This document shows, one piece after another, positions 33,216 through 46,090 of a stretch of 64,000 bases of DNA (its first letter is position 1; every line of letters begins with the position of its first letter). The stretch is from Asterias rubens (Eukaryota > Echinodermata > Asteroidea > Forcipulatida > Asteriidae): contig NC_047069.1 in the NCBI RefSeq assembly GCF_902459465.1, forward strand, positions 4,869,171-4,933,170, read 5' to 3'. Under the pieces are notes generated by a model, which was given only the letters and a program-made list of their open reading frames with translations, had not been told where the DNA came from and ran no database searches. A program made the position numbers and the translations under genes.

Positions 33216-34105
33216 GATATAAAGTTTGTTTCTACATCACCTCATACATATTCATGATCGAGAGCCGAATTGTCATTGGTCCATTCACCATCACATGCCT
33301 TTTGGGCCTATCTCTGTTGTTTACCAAGCATTCACACATACGTTAATACACATATGTAGTGGGCACGGGCAACCGTCACACACAGTAAATAAGCATGCGC
33401 AGTAGACTATCACATGGGCAACAGTCCAATAAGAAAATATGTAATGGTCTACTATGTCTGCAGTTTAACGAAGCATTCCAAATTTTTATGTGCTCAATGA
33501 TGCCAAACTAACAAAGTATGAGTACAGTTAAATAAACATAACATGGTTTATATCGGATGGACAGTCAATACAAGCTCTTATTGATATTGGAAGTTGACAA
33601 ACTAGTTTCCTTGGCTATGCTTCGGGAGCAAGTCATCTTCCAATACTTCCGGGAGCTTATAAATCGACTGTGCACCCTCACACCGTGTTATGTTTGTATA
33701 ATACTAACAAATTTTGAGAAAGAATGTTTATACACAAATTGATAAATTCAACTAGCATCTTTTCCATACACCAAATGGTGAGTAAAGTTTTTTACATGCT
33801 AAATTCCAAAAGTGGCTTTCTGAATAAAGATTGAATCTTAAGTAATTAATTTGTAATTTAAGGATATCAAATTAACAGAAGTTTTTACACAGAAATTTTA
33901 TGAATTGAGTGTTCTTAACACGACACAAATCATAATTTTTGTATGATTGCTCATGAATGTATTAATTGGTTAAGCATCAAATCATTTACTTTAAACTTTT
34001 ACTTTTAGTTGTCAAGGCTTAAGCTTAGTTGTAAAATTTTTGACTATGTTACCCATTAATGTTAGGCCTATTAAGTAGTTTGAAACTTCACTGGTGAAAA
34101 CACAC
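33216..34105. other. Spacer, no gene recognised
   Basis: AT-rich DNA. An open stretch at 33557-33742 has no known domain and no splice context, so I do not call it. Confidence 0.4.
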
Positions 34106-34107
34106 AA

Positions 34108-34624
34108 GGCCCAATTTCATAGAGCTGCTTATTTTAAGCACTTACAAAATGGAGTAGCTGAGCAAAACAAAATTATGCTTACCAGCATGGGGGTTACAGG
34201 CCCAAAAGCAATTTCTCATGAACCATCTGTGACTGGTATCTTGCTCATTTTTGCTTAGCAGAACTATGTTTAGCTATATGTTCTGCTTAAGGACAGAGTG
34301 TACTTTTGGTAAAGAGCACTGAAGAGCTGTCAATTATCTAAAACATCGTTAGAAACAACACCCTTTGAAGTAATATAATTTTCCATAAAAACAGTTCAAT
34401 CTGAGATAGGCTACTCTCAGGCTTTGAAAAGCAAACAATTCTATGCAACAGGTGTTTTTTCCTTTCATTACTTTTCTGCAACTTTGATGACCAATTGAGT
34501 CCAAATGTTCACATAAGTTTGTTATGTTATGCACATATGTTGGGATACACCAAATGAGAATTCTGATTATTGACAGTTGTCAAAAGTAAACCCTGCCTTT
34601 AAGCAGCTCTAGGAAATTGGGCCC
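34108..34624. mobile_element. GGGCCC-type MITE containing a family M copy
   Basis: Outer ends are GGCCCAATTTCATAGAGCTG and the complement of CAGCTCTAGGAAATTGGGCC. A diverged family M copy lies at 34287-34602, from TTAAGGACAGAGTG to CCCTGCCTTTAA, so the outer element is older. Confidence 0.85.
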
Positions 34625-34845
34625 AATCTTCAGAAGCCACAACTCAAACAATTCCCACAACCTTATACAGTTGTAGAGTGCATCCTTTATGCCTGTGTCA
34701 AGTTTCTCAGAAAATGGTGTCTTTCAATTATAAACGTCATCCCCAAGCTAAGAACGCAAGACACGCCTGATTAACTCGGACATGATTGCAGCGGGATTTT
34801 AATACAATGCATGTCTAGTTGGTGTGATGAGCCTTTATTAACACC

Positions 34846-35119
34846 TGGGTCAAATTTCATGGCTCTGCTTACTGTGAGCGAAGAATCCTTGCTTATGGAA
34901 GCACGGAATTCTGCGCTTATGTCATACATATTTCACAGGTTAGCCGGGAATGGTGATTGAAAGCGCAGAGTTTGGCAATAAGCAGAGTGAAGAATCTGTG
35001 CTTATGGATGCAAGAAATTCTGCGCTTACATGTACATCAAGCGTATTTCACAAGTTAGTGGAGAATGGTGACCGTAAGCGCAGAATTTGGCGGTAAGCAG
35101 AGCCAAGAAATTGGGCACT
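34846..35119. mobile_element. MITE of the AAATTTCATGGCTCTGCTTA type
   Basis: Left end CAAATTTCATGGCTCTGCTT is matched by the complement of AAGCAGAGCCAAGAAATTGG at the right. Inside, GAATCCTTGCTTATGGAAGC and GAATCTGTGCTTATGGATGC are direct repeats. Confidence 0.8.
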
Positions 35120-35517
35120 GAATTATCATAAAATCTAAAGCTTACATTGTATATCGTGACAGTTGGTGTGCACCTATGGCAGATGCTATCTAATTAAAGC
35201 TACTTGGAAACGTACTTTTTAATAACGCAGATTACATATTGAGCCTACCTTCAGGTTTTAGCTAATGAAAAAGGATCAGAATTGATTGCATTTCTTGAAC
35301 ACTTGATATCATCCTCCCACTTGTTTTCTTCTATCAAGTTTCACTGCCATCAGCAAAGGTTCATTCAGCCATGGGGAAGGCCTCTGTTAACTAAAGTCTG
35401 TCTCTATTTATCTACAACTCAAATGAATTCCATAACGCTATGTTTCACGTGGTGCGGCCATCTTGGAATCAACCATAATGATTTAAGTAGCCAACCAAGA
35501 CTTGACAAATAGAACTG

Positions 35518-35758
35518 GGCCCAATTTCATAGCGCTGCTTAGCGGCCGATTTTGTGCTTACTGTGCAATTTCTATTTCATAGCGCTGCTTATCATAAGCA
35601 CACAAAAAGGCATGCTAACCTTCCGGTGTTTACCGCACGAAAATAAATGACGTCACAATGCAAATCAACGGTAAACACGCAATATGGCCGCCCAATTTTT
35701 CTGCTACAGTAAGCACGCAAATTTGCTTACCGTTAAGCAGGGCTATGAAATTGGGCCC
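35518..35758. mobile_element. GGGCCC-type MITE, 241 bp
   Basis: Ends GGGCCCAATTTCATAGCGCT and the complement of AGGGCTATGAAATTGGGCCC pair almost fully. The centre is also palindromic (TGTTTACCG ... CGGTAAACA), with TGACGTCA at 35648-35655. Confidence 0.9.
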
Positions 35759-35769
35759 TGGAATCATTC

Positions 35770-36220
35770 TTGTATAAATGTAGCCTTTTGCCAAGGCTTT
35801 CGTGGCTTAGGCAGCTTCATAGAGCTGCTATCCCAAGTGACTGGAAGGAGAGACCACACCTCGAGTGGCCCAGCACGAGGGCCTTTTACAACTCAATTAC
35901 GGTTTCTTATCTTTTTCTTTATAAATCTTGACTTTTGCTTCCAAATCGGTGTGCGTCAGCATACTTTAAACAGTTATGCACACTGCCTGGTAAAAAAAAA
36001 ATCTAAACTTGGATCGGTTTATAAAACAGTTTTGGGAAAGTCCATTTTTTAATTGGATAATCTTGCCGCACTTTGCATACAAGTTATGAATAATGCACAA
36101 GTCATAATTCATAAATAACCGCAAATAGGTCCTTTGCCACTCTTCCAGTCACCTGGGATCATGGCTATAGGGAGCTGTCTAAGCCACGACGGCCTTGACA
36201 AAAGGCTAGTATAAATGGAG
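35770..36220. mobile_element. Long inverted-repeat element with about 80-bp arms
   Basis: TAGCCTTTTGCCAAGGC, GTGGCTTAGGCAGCT and AAGTGACTGGAAG in the left arm (about 35775-35850) are complementary to CTTCCAGTCACCTGGGATC through GACAAAAGGCTAGTATAAAT at 36145-36217. The loop of about 290 bp is AT-rich with no coding signal. Confidence 0.75.
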
Positions 36221-37130
36221 AAAAACCCGGTACAATATACACATATTGGATGCATATTTGCAATATTGCAAAATATAACGTGAAATCTGGACTATTCCAT
36301 TTCACGAGATGAAACTGATTGGAATGGAAAAAAACAGGTATCACAGAGTGATTTTATTCTGTGACAATGCACAAACAATGCATTCATTATTTGTTTTGTA
36401 TACCTCACACATCCTTGTCATTTGAAAATGTTATCCTTGTCATCTGAAATTTACTCACAATAAACACAATATAGATCTGGAAACTCGTTCACCAAGCCAA
36501 CACAAAAATATGGATGATTCCATAAATACAGCGACTTTGTATGCCGACCTTGCCTCACTTGAACAAATGGGCGGAAAACACCTCTCTTGAGGCCATGCAG
36601 CAAAGTGTCCATAAGTTACCCATATTGGACTCCAATATTAAATTATGGAGTGTCGGAATAAAAATACATGGGAAAATAGTGGATGACACGTGATGCGTGT
36701 TCTACCAATCAAATGACAAGGATCTGTGGTTTACGATATAGGATACAGAGACTCCGAGAGAACAACAAACATGATAAGGAGTTATTGTCATCAGAACATT
36801 TCACGACGACGACGCCACACCAGGGAAAGCTTAACGCTACTGGCTCATTTCTGCTTGAGTTCTTGTTTGACACATGCCTTGAATCCCTGCCAGCCTACTG
36901 GCTTCTGGAGGTGTTCCTGGGATTACAAAAATGGCAGAAAGTAAAAATAAATGTCAGATTATGGGATTTGAGGCATTGCATGGTGAGGTATCAATATATA
37001 TTTGGTATGCGGTAACACCATGTGTGTGTGTCTCCTGACGATGACTAGAGAAAGCTAGTTGAAATGTTGAGACCAATAATAATTAATAATTTAATAATAT
37101 TTTTATAATTTAATTTTTTTTTTTTTTTTT
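36221..37130. other. Unassigned stretch
   Basis: No gene is recognised. Near 37015-37080, GCGGTAACACCATGTGTGTG followed by TCCTGACGATGACTAGAGAA resembles one end of the palindromic element at 63590-63755. Near 36706 a short match (CAATCAAATGACAAGGATCT) recalls the foldback family at 56.4 and 62.2 kb. Confidence 0.45.
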
Positions 37131-37400
37131 GGGGCAGCTAAGAGCTGAATTGCGAAGGACGCGGCTACACGTAATCGAGAAGCTGCCATAATGACCACGG
37201 AGCACAGCCAATTTCGAAAGTATTTGATTTTTTCCCCCGAGGGAGGAAAACCGGATGGTCTGGAAAACCCTCGTGACACAGCAGAGAATCAACGCACAAC
37301 TCAACTCACATGTGGCCCCGGCCGGGAATCAAACCGGGGTCACCTTGGCGAGAGGCGAGCGCTTTACGCACAAGCCAACCATGCCAATAAGAACTCACTC
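37120..37400 (-). mobile_element. tRNA-derived SINE with poly(A) tail (minus orientation)
   Basis: On the minus strand a tRNA-like head reads GTTGGCTTGTGCGTAAAGCG, then GGTTTGATTCCCGGCC (box B like). The body ends in a tail seen as about 16 T on the plus strand (near 37118). A fragment of the same family (GGAGCACAG, CGGAGGGAGGAAACCAGAGG) is at about 61140-61215. Confidence 0.7.
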
Positions 37401-37985
37401 CACGGTAGTGAAGTTAATAATATTTCACTATCGATTTACTACCTTCCACCAGGTAGCAGTTAAAAAGCAGGACAGTTCTAAAAAAAAAAAGAGAAGTCTC
37501 CCGAACACTGAAAATCTACTCTGTGGTAGAGTGTATAGCAAGAAAGCACTCTAAAGCACAAAATCCACCTTGCAAGTAGACAAACACATGGTGTTAACGC
37601 AAAAGCAAATATACATTAAATGTCAGATTGATCCTACCTTTTTACAAAATCTTTTCAAACAATTTGTGATTAGAAAATGGCAAAAAATCAAAACAAAAAA
37701 TGTCAGTTTAATACAACATTATATAAAACAAATCACACTTAGAAAAGTAAGAAAAACATAATTCTTGAGCAGAAATCGGAAGTTATTTTTCACAAAGATA
37801 AAATCTATTGGTTGTTAATTTCATTTATGTACATGTACACCAAAGGGTTCTTCAAAACTGATCTAATTTGAAAATGAGTCATCAGTTTCCTCTTTTTTTT
37901 CCCCTCATCATCTCAATGTTCATTTTAAATTAAGTAGGAGGAAACAGCCATCTGTTGTGCTAATGCTGGGAAATTAGCGCGCAGA

Positions 37986-38371
37986 TTAAAGGCAGTGGAC
38001 ACTGTTGGTAATTACTCAATATAATTATTGGCATAAGACCTTTCTTGGTGACGAGTAATGGGGAGCGGTTGATAGTATAAAACATGGTGAGAAACAGCTC
38101 CCTCTGAAGTGACATAGTTTTCGAGAAAGAAGTAATTTTCCACGAATTTTATTTCGAGACCTCATATTTAGAACTTGAGGTCTTGAAATCAACCACCGGA
38201 ACGCACACAACTTTGTGTGATAATGGTTATTTTTCTTTAATTATTATCTCGCAACTTCGATGACCGATTGAGCTCAAACTTTCACAGGTTTGTTATTTTA
38301 TGCATATGTTGAGATACATCAACTGTGAAGGCTAGTCTTTGACAATTACCAATAGTGTCCACTGCCTTTAA
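37986..38371. mobile_element. TTAA-MITE family M, well preserved full copy
   Basis: Both ends are nearly perfect: TTAAAGGCAGTGGACACTGT and ATAGTGTCCACTGCCTTTAA. Length is 386 bp. Internal marks are GTGAGAAACAGCTCCCTCTG and CTCGCAACTTCGATGACCGA. It makes a good reference copy for the family. Confidence 0.93.
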
Positions 38372-38875
38372 AGTGAATGTATACCTTTGGTAATTCACTA
38401 TAAAAGTACATGACTATTACAAACTTAATTGGTAAGCAGAACTGCAGCTGTTGATAAATGTATCATTTTGAGAAAATATTTCTGCATGAAATGTTTATCA
38501 GATGTGTACTTCAAGTACGGATGCGAATGTATTTTTGACAATGTATGTAATAATAATTTCTTGTTTAATATCCTTTTCTTTGTTAACTTCTACTTGATGT
38601 AATTTTTTTAAACATATGATGTTGACATGTGCCGTTCAGTTTTTAACTGCGAGACATGTTTTAATAAACCATTTTTGAATTGAATTGAATTGAATTGAAT
38701 TCTTTCTGCGTGGACATAACCGCTCCAGATTTTCAGCAATATCTATAAAAAACACTATAGCCTTTTGAAATTAAATTTTTACAGGTTAGCTTTATTGTAT
38801 ATTACACTTATATAATGTAGGATCATAACAATCACACAGATCCACAAACCAAAGGTAACCATTGCATTTAAAGGT
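38368..38875. mobile_element. Second TTAA-type MITE split by a LINE/SINE 3' tail
   Basis: Left end AAAGTGAATGTATACCTTTG and right end AACCAAAGGTAACCATTGCATTTAAAGG form imperfect inverted repeats. The middle (about 38522-38702) is different DNA ending in TTTAATAAACC and then five ATTGA units, a typical retroposon tail. The MITE core resumes at TTTCTGCGTGGACATAACCG, which is related to 63810-63840. Confidence 0.65.
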
Positions 38876-39817
38876 AACTTGTGAAATTGGAAAGAAAAGT
38901 AAAAAAGAGAAGAATTGTAACAGGAAAATTAACATAATAAGGTGTATCAAGAAGAATTATGTGCAAGTCAAGAAGATAAATAAAACAAAATTATCCTAGA
39001 GCACATTATAAAGGGAAGGTAAAACATCCTGACTAGGTCTGAAGGTTCTAAAAATTTAGTTTCGCTGATGAATATTTAGGAAAAATAGTGACAAGAGGTT
39101 ATTTTTTATTAAGGCCTGGGTGACTCAAAGTTGCGACTATTGATCGCTGTGTCAACTACCTGGTTAACCATGCTGCCACGACTACTATTATAAACTTGAA
39201 GTGTAGTAGTGAATTTCACTAGTAACCCACGCCTTATTGTCATTGTCTGTTCCGATACATTGTTGCATCAAAAAGGTAACTTAATGCAGTAACATCCATT
39301 GCAATGAATGCTTAAATTTCACCATAAATTTTACCACCTTGAGATCCTCAATCTTTGGTTTTGAAAAGTCACAAATAATGTCAAAGTTGCGACTAATTGA
39401 AGCACAGGTAGTGATTTTCACTAGTCACCCAATGCCTCAAAGTTATTTCGGGATACATGTACATTTATCAAATACCGTGCATGGATAAAGTTTCATCTTT
39501 CATTTAGGAGAAAGCCCAAACAAGTTTTTACCTTCCCATTATACTAATTCTACCACTACCAAGACTTTAATAGGACATAAAATGCAACTACATGTAAGCT
39601 TGCAACTGACTTTGCCAAGATCTGGTCGGCTGCTAACATATGCAACTAAAAAGCACAAACTGACTCTTTTATATATTGACCGAAATATCCATTAAAATCT
39701 AAAAGCATTAACGAATACATCTTTCTTTAACGACTCCAGACTTCTCAGTTTTGTCTGAGAAACTCATCAGTCAGTGAGCATTTAGGAAGATTCCCTCAAC
39801 TAGGATCAGCCCGACTC

Positions 39818-39924
39818 CTGGGATGCATTTTCGCAGTCGTAACCAATAATTATTTTGGTCAATGGCTAGTGGTTAACCCATGGCAAGTTCACAAATTATT
39901 GGTTATGACCACGAAAATGCATCC
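39818..39924. mobile_element. Short foldback element
   Basis: TGGGATGCATTTTCGCAGTC and AACCAATAATTA are matched by TAATTTGTGAACT ... ATTGGTTATGACC and ACGAAAATGCATCC in inverse order. The loop is about 25 bp. Confidence 0.75.
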
Positions 39925-40459
39925 AAGCATACTGCAAAGTGACAACTTGGGGTCGACTGTTGAGTGAGTGAGGATCAGTCGCATAACTAGACGACTACAT
40001 CATTGGGGTAGTAGGGTGGGTTAGGGGGCGAACAGGGAGGAAACGGGGTTAGGACATAATTAATTGTTGTTTTAGGGGAGGGAAGGGGTCTTTGCATGTA
40101 TCAAACCATTCATCTGTTTGATCCCTTGTTGGAGGGTAGGGGGGGGGGGCAAGGGTTTGTAACGTCCCTTCACCCAAATATTCATGATGGAGAGTGTATA
40201 TAGAAGTGTTTTTAGAAGTCATTTGTTTGTCCACATTATGTACTTACCGTCTGTGAATGTGATGCCAATGGGAGGTAAACATAAAAGAGGTGTCAACATG
40301 AAGTTAAAAATATATTCTGTTAAGATGCATCGCCTTACTTTGTTTTAACTAGAACAGCGAAGCTGCCATGGCGAGCTGCCGATCGCCAGATTGAACCAAT
40401 GAAAAACCAATCATTTAATCAACTGATGGTCAAAGGGGTGGAGACATTGACAAGTATGA

Positions 40460-40830
40460 AGTAATGACCATTTAAGTTTTTCATTGTTTTAGCTCATTCA
40501 ACTGGAACCAGTGATAAACTCTTTGAGTTTCATCTTTTCATTGTATATTCATGTAAGAAGCATTATTTGATTTAAGTTTCAAGTGAGAACATCCTTGCAA
40601 TAAGGAGATATGACCATTTAAGATTTTCATTGTTTCAGCTCATTCAACTGGAACCAGCGATGCACTCTTCGAGCTATATCGTTTCATATGCATCTATATG
40701 TTAGAAGCATTATTTGATTTAAGTTTCAAGTCAGTACGCCATTGCAAAAGGAGTTATGACCATTTATGTTTTTCATTGTTTCCGCTCATTCAACTGGAGC
40801 CAGCGATGTACTCTTTGAATTTTATTTTTT
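40460..40830. repeat. Tandem repeat, three copies of about 145-155 bp
   Basis: Three diverged units each hold TATGACCATTTAAG-type sequence, TTTTCATTGTTTCAGCTCAT, TCAACTGGAACCAGCGATG and, in the first two, GAAGCATTATTTGATTTAAG. No open frame is conserved between them. Confidence 0.8.
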
Positions 40831-41370
40831 ATTGAAAGCTGTTGCTATTTAGTCAAGGATGTTATTAACTTTCACTTGAGACTCCGATTGAAAATTCCTA
40901 TCAACTATTAGTAATCCTTGGTTTAAAGGAGACCCACATGAGTTGACGCCAAGGCCTAACATTATTACCTCATGTTACCAACAGCCATGTACAATTGCAT
41001 GAATTGTGTGTGGCATACACAAATGTAATAGTTGTTTAAACTTGAAACATCATAATTTGTCAACGTTTGCCTTGAGAATAACTATCCTACACTAGGGGGT
41101 CTTTTAGCCAAAAGTGGGGGTGATGCAACTTCGAATGAAAAATTAAAAAAGTACACCACTTTTTCTTGGTCAAGGAGTTCCACAGAAAGATATAGACAAA
41201 TCCGGGCGCACACCGGGTGCGCAGGTGTTGAGCACCGCGCGCCATTTGCTGCGGTGTCTTCAGTGTATAGATTGTGCACAAAAAGACACCGCAATTTTAA
41301 ACAATTTCAATAGAGGGCGCTACCAATTTTGTTTCGTCGGATTGGTTTATAGATAGTTCCCACACAGTGT

Positions 41371-41725
41371 TTAAGGCACTGAACACGTTGTACTGAACAT
41401 ACATGTATGCATAAAATAACAAGCCTGTGAATATTTGGACTCAATTGGTTCTTAAGTTGCAAGAAAATTATGAAAGTAAAAACAACCTAAAAAGGTTACG
41501 GAGAGTAATGAGCAATAGGGATTGTGAGAAACGCTGAAGTAAAACAGTTTTTGCGAAAGAGGAAATTTCTCGCTCAAATAATAAAAGACTTTATAGGCGG
41601 ATGAAAACACACAAGGGTTTTTTACTTTCATTATTCTCTTGCAACTTCGATGACCAATTGAGTCCAAATGCATATTATGTTGGGATACACCAAGTGAGGA
41701 TACTGAACGTGTCCAGTGCCTTTAA
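41371..41725. mobile_element. TTAA-MITE family M copy, rearranged
   Basis: Ends are TTAAGGCACTGAACACGTTG and CGTGTCCAGTGCCTTTAA. Both halves contain the GACTCAATTGG / CCAATTGAGTC region, so the copy is a partial palindrome. Confidence 0.8.
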
Positions 41726-42083
41726 TAAGTACCGTAACAGCTTGAGGTTCCAATCATAGAGACAACAGATTAATGCTCTTAAACCATGACCATACAAGTG
41801 CAATGACTGTCCCATTATTTGTATTGTTATTAAACAGGAGAGTGCATTTATAGGTGAAAATGGCTGTCAACACCACCCTGTAAAGTAGGTCTGCAAGAAA
41901 CCAAACAACAGAAGTCTGTCAACTAAGCTCTTGCACCGTGACCATCAAAACTGCCAGCTACAAGTACGTTGACTGTCCATTGTTATTATTACTCGGTCGA
42001 CGACATTTCCTTTCTACATGGAATGTTTCGACGCACAAGTATTTCCAATGCTCAGTCAATCAGTGTGTTTAAAAACTACTTAC

Positions 42084-45000
42084 CCTGAAGCCACGGTGGA
42101 TCCTGTTTTTCATCACTCCCAGGAACTCGTTCTGACTCAGTTTACCATCGCCTGTCAACGAGAATGAAGTTGCATCAGAAATGATCAGAATGCTCAGGTG
42201 AACATATTCAAGACCTAATTGTAAACCATCTGGTCAACCTCGACCCTGACATTCAAGAAATATCTGCTGTGTACCCGCAGTCACTTGCAGCTCTTCACAA
42301 GTTTGATTTCTCAGAAGCAAATACATTCAAGTTAAAGGCAGTGGAAACGATTGGTAATTACTCAAAATAACTATCAGCATAAAACCTTACTTGGTAATGA
42401 GTAATGGGGAGAGGTTGATAGTATAAAACGTTGTGAGAAACTACTCCCTCTGAAGTGACGTAGTTTACGAGAGAGAAGTAATTTTCCTTGAATTTGATTT
42501 TGAGAATTTGTGGTCTCGAAATCAAGCATCTGAAAGCACACAACTTCGTGTGACAAGGTTTTTTTTTTATTATTATTATCTCGCAACTTCGATGACCAAT
42601 TGAGCTCAAATTTTCACAGGTTTGTTATTTTATGCATATGTTGGGATACACCAAGTGAGAAGACTGGTCTTTGACAATTACCAATAGTGTCCATTGTCTT
42701 TAATTCCTTGTACATTTAGGAGAATGTGTGATATTGATTGACCTGCAAGAGTGAAACTATTTCAGTGTCAAGGTCCTACATGTACAGGCTTTAATAATAA
42801 TACTGGCTTCTTAAAGACACTGGACACTATTGGTAAATGTCAAAGACTAGTCTTCTCACTTGGTTTGTCTCAACACATGCATAAAATAACAAACCTGTGA
42901 AAATTTCAGCTCAATTGGTCATTGAAGTTGCGAAATAACTATGAAAAAACAAATCCCACTTGTCACACAAAGTTATGTGCTTCCTTTATGGGTCTCAAAA
43001 TCAAATTTGTGGAAAATTACTTCTTTCTTGAAAACTATGTCACTTCAGAGGGAGCCGTTCCCCACAATGTTTTACACTATCAACCTCTCCCCATTACTCG
43101 TTACCAAGTAAGGTTTTATGCTAATAATTATTTTGAGTAATTACCAATAGTGTCCACTGCCTTTAAATAGCATGCATATCAGTCACTCAGTGTTGCTTAA
43201 AGGGTCTATGTACTTTTTGTAGGACAAAAAACACAATGTCTACAGATTTACACTCAACTTCCCTGAAAGCTTCCCTGAAAATATTAGTTGCTGAGGTGCT
43301 GTAGTTTTTGAGAAACGAGTAAAACAATGTCATGAAAATAATTTTCGTCTCAGTGATCATGAGACAAAAATTATTTTAGCATGTAAAAACGTATTTTCAA
43401 GAATTGTGGTACTCATTTCTCAAAAACTACAGCACCTCAGCAACTAACATTTTAAGGTACGCTTTCTACTATCATTATCTTCGAACGTTTAATGTAAATC
43501 TGTGGACATTGTGTTTTGTGCTACAAAAAGTACCCAAATCCTTTAACATAGAGTATTTTCCTGCAAGGTATGTGGGGCTACGTTTTGAATTATGAGACCT
43601 TAGGAATTTCACATAGCACTTTGTATTGTGGCGCAATATGCTGCCAATCAAACCAGGAACACCAGGGAAAACCCCATCTCTTTTTGATAAGTCCTCTGGG
43701 TTCTTTTACGTGCGATACAAAACACACCAGACCAAGGGTTTTACCTCCTTCAAAGGACAAAACTAGTTGCTCTAGGACAAGATACATCCAATTCAATTCA
43801 ATTCAATTCATTAAGGTTTATTAAAAATAGCACAAAATACACGACAGAAGTTAAAAAGACTTAAATTGGCGTGTTTACATACATTATTGCAAACAATGAC
43901 AAAAAACACAGACTTAAAAGAAGAGAAGGAAAGCTCCAGGCATGAATGCACAAAAAAAGATAAAAATTCGATTAAATTTGATAAACATTTGATAAAACTG
44001 ATAATTCATTATTATTAAAAATTACAAAAGACAACAAACTCTGACTTAACAAGGAGAAGAAACTGTAGGCATGAATGCACAAATTAAAAAAAATTTGATC
44101 AAATTTGATAAACATTTGATAAAACCTAACCCAACTGTTAGAGATACTTGTTGATGAAGCCACAAATTTGATAAACATTTGATAAAACTTAACCCAACTG
44201 TTAGAGATACTTGTTAATGAAATCACCGATTATTATACAGTCTCACTAAAGCTGGAACACTAGACATTTTATATCTCTGAGTTCTCATTAGGGGCAAGTG
44301 AATGTTGTGTGAGTTTCTTAGTCCAGTGCGGGAGAGTGTTTGGCGTTCAGGGGGGAACAAATCTCGGTGTCGTGTTGAGATTGTGATAGATTTGGCAAAG
44401 TCTGTAAGTATTTCAGTTCTTCTTAATGCAAGGGAGGGAATACCAATATCTATCAGGATACATATTGATTTCCTTCTTCTTCTACATTACACAACAGACA
44501 GGACCAGTGGTTTTTATGTCCAATCTATAAAGGAAACATTAGTTTCCTGGACCCTTGCTCTTAGACAAGGTAGACTTTGATTTCCTTCTTCTTCATACTT
44601 CAATAATTTTGTGATGAAATTTTCATGTGAAATCCTTCCTGATCGGAAATGGAAAGATGTGTTTGGCGTGATAAAAGTCTCAATTCATCCAGATAAAATA
44701 ACTATTAAAAAAAGTTGATGAGGCAAAATATCAAACATATGACCACAACTGTGTCATCGTGTTTCAGACTTACTGATCTGCACCTTTTGTATGCATACTA
44801 AAACAACAAAGTTTACGGAATCAGTGACATGTTATACCTATAGATCTATTTCCCCAGTGGTTTAAAAAAATTACCAGCGGAGGCTATTTTCACAGAATCA
44901 ATAAAAATGAATAAATCAATTCCCAAACAAATAGGGAAGTGGTATATTTTGTTTGTAATCAGATACAAAGTTGTGAAAGGTTCTAATATAATGGAGGTAA

Positions 45001-46057
45001 GCAATAAAAACTATTTGGCAAATTTTTGGGAATGGATTAATGGTACAGGCTGAAACAAGGGTACAATTTCGAGGGGGGGGGGGCAGAACATTAGGTGACT
45101 ATTTTTTTTAAGGGGGTACTACTGGCTAATTTAAATTTGCATTTCCCTAAAATAAGCTCCTTTTCAACGCTTGTAAATGATCAAAGACGGTCAGGTTGGT
45201 GTAGTGGCGTCTTGCCTCGCCTTCCATCTGTTGAACCCTGGTTCGAATCCAACCAGGGGCACTATGTCGATTGGGTTTTCTGTCCCTACCCGACTGCATT
45301 GGTGGTCCCCGGAATAATTCTCTGGGGTTTTCCTCCCATATATATATCAGGGGTGAGAGTCATTACAAACGAAAAAGTCTGAAACTTTTGGTAACCCCTG
45401 GGGTTATAGATTCCAAGGGTCTTTTGAAAACAGTATCCAAAACACTGGAGAAGTAGACAAATTAGCAGGATTTCTTTATTTGTGGAAAAAAACATTGTCT
45501 GATTTTCTTCAACAGGCCGACATAAAAAGTCTGAATTCAGACAAAAGTCTGAACAATCTCATCCCTGATACATCTCAAAGTGAAGTTTCCTCATTGTCTA
45601 CTCTCTTCGCATTTGGCTTTATTGAGCGTTATTCCAAAAATCAAAATCCAAAATGGCAGATATCCGCTACTAGACATCAAATGAATAATTCAAAATAAAT
45701 AAAATAATAACGACAAGTTCAAATCAATTCTCACCGTCCATGTCAAATATCTGGAATACTGTGTGGACCACATGTGGATCTAAGAAGTGTCCCGTTGCTA
45801 TCTGCACAGCTCGCCCAAACTCTCCTGAAGAAACAAGACACAAAAACAAACTCGGTAAAGTTAAGTGGTGTGCCACGGGGGGGAGTTCAATAGGCTTAAT
45901 TTATAATAGATGGATTGTACAAAGCGTCATCGACCGCCTTATTTGATGATAAACAATCTCAAAACTTGCCTCTACAGTCAAGCCTACCATTTATTTTCCC
46001 TTAATCACTTATAGCGCAGTGAATAGTTTTTTTCTCTAGATAACAGTGCTTTATAAG

Positions 46058-46090
<33 letters not shown>

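Noticed and set aside
40235..40290. Possible MICU 3' exon near a CTTAC donor-like site
   Set aside because: The only acceptor in reach would give a 3-nt exon, and the translation does not match MICU C-termini.
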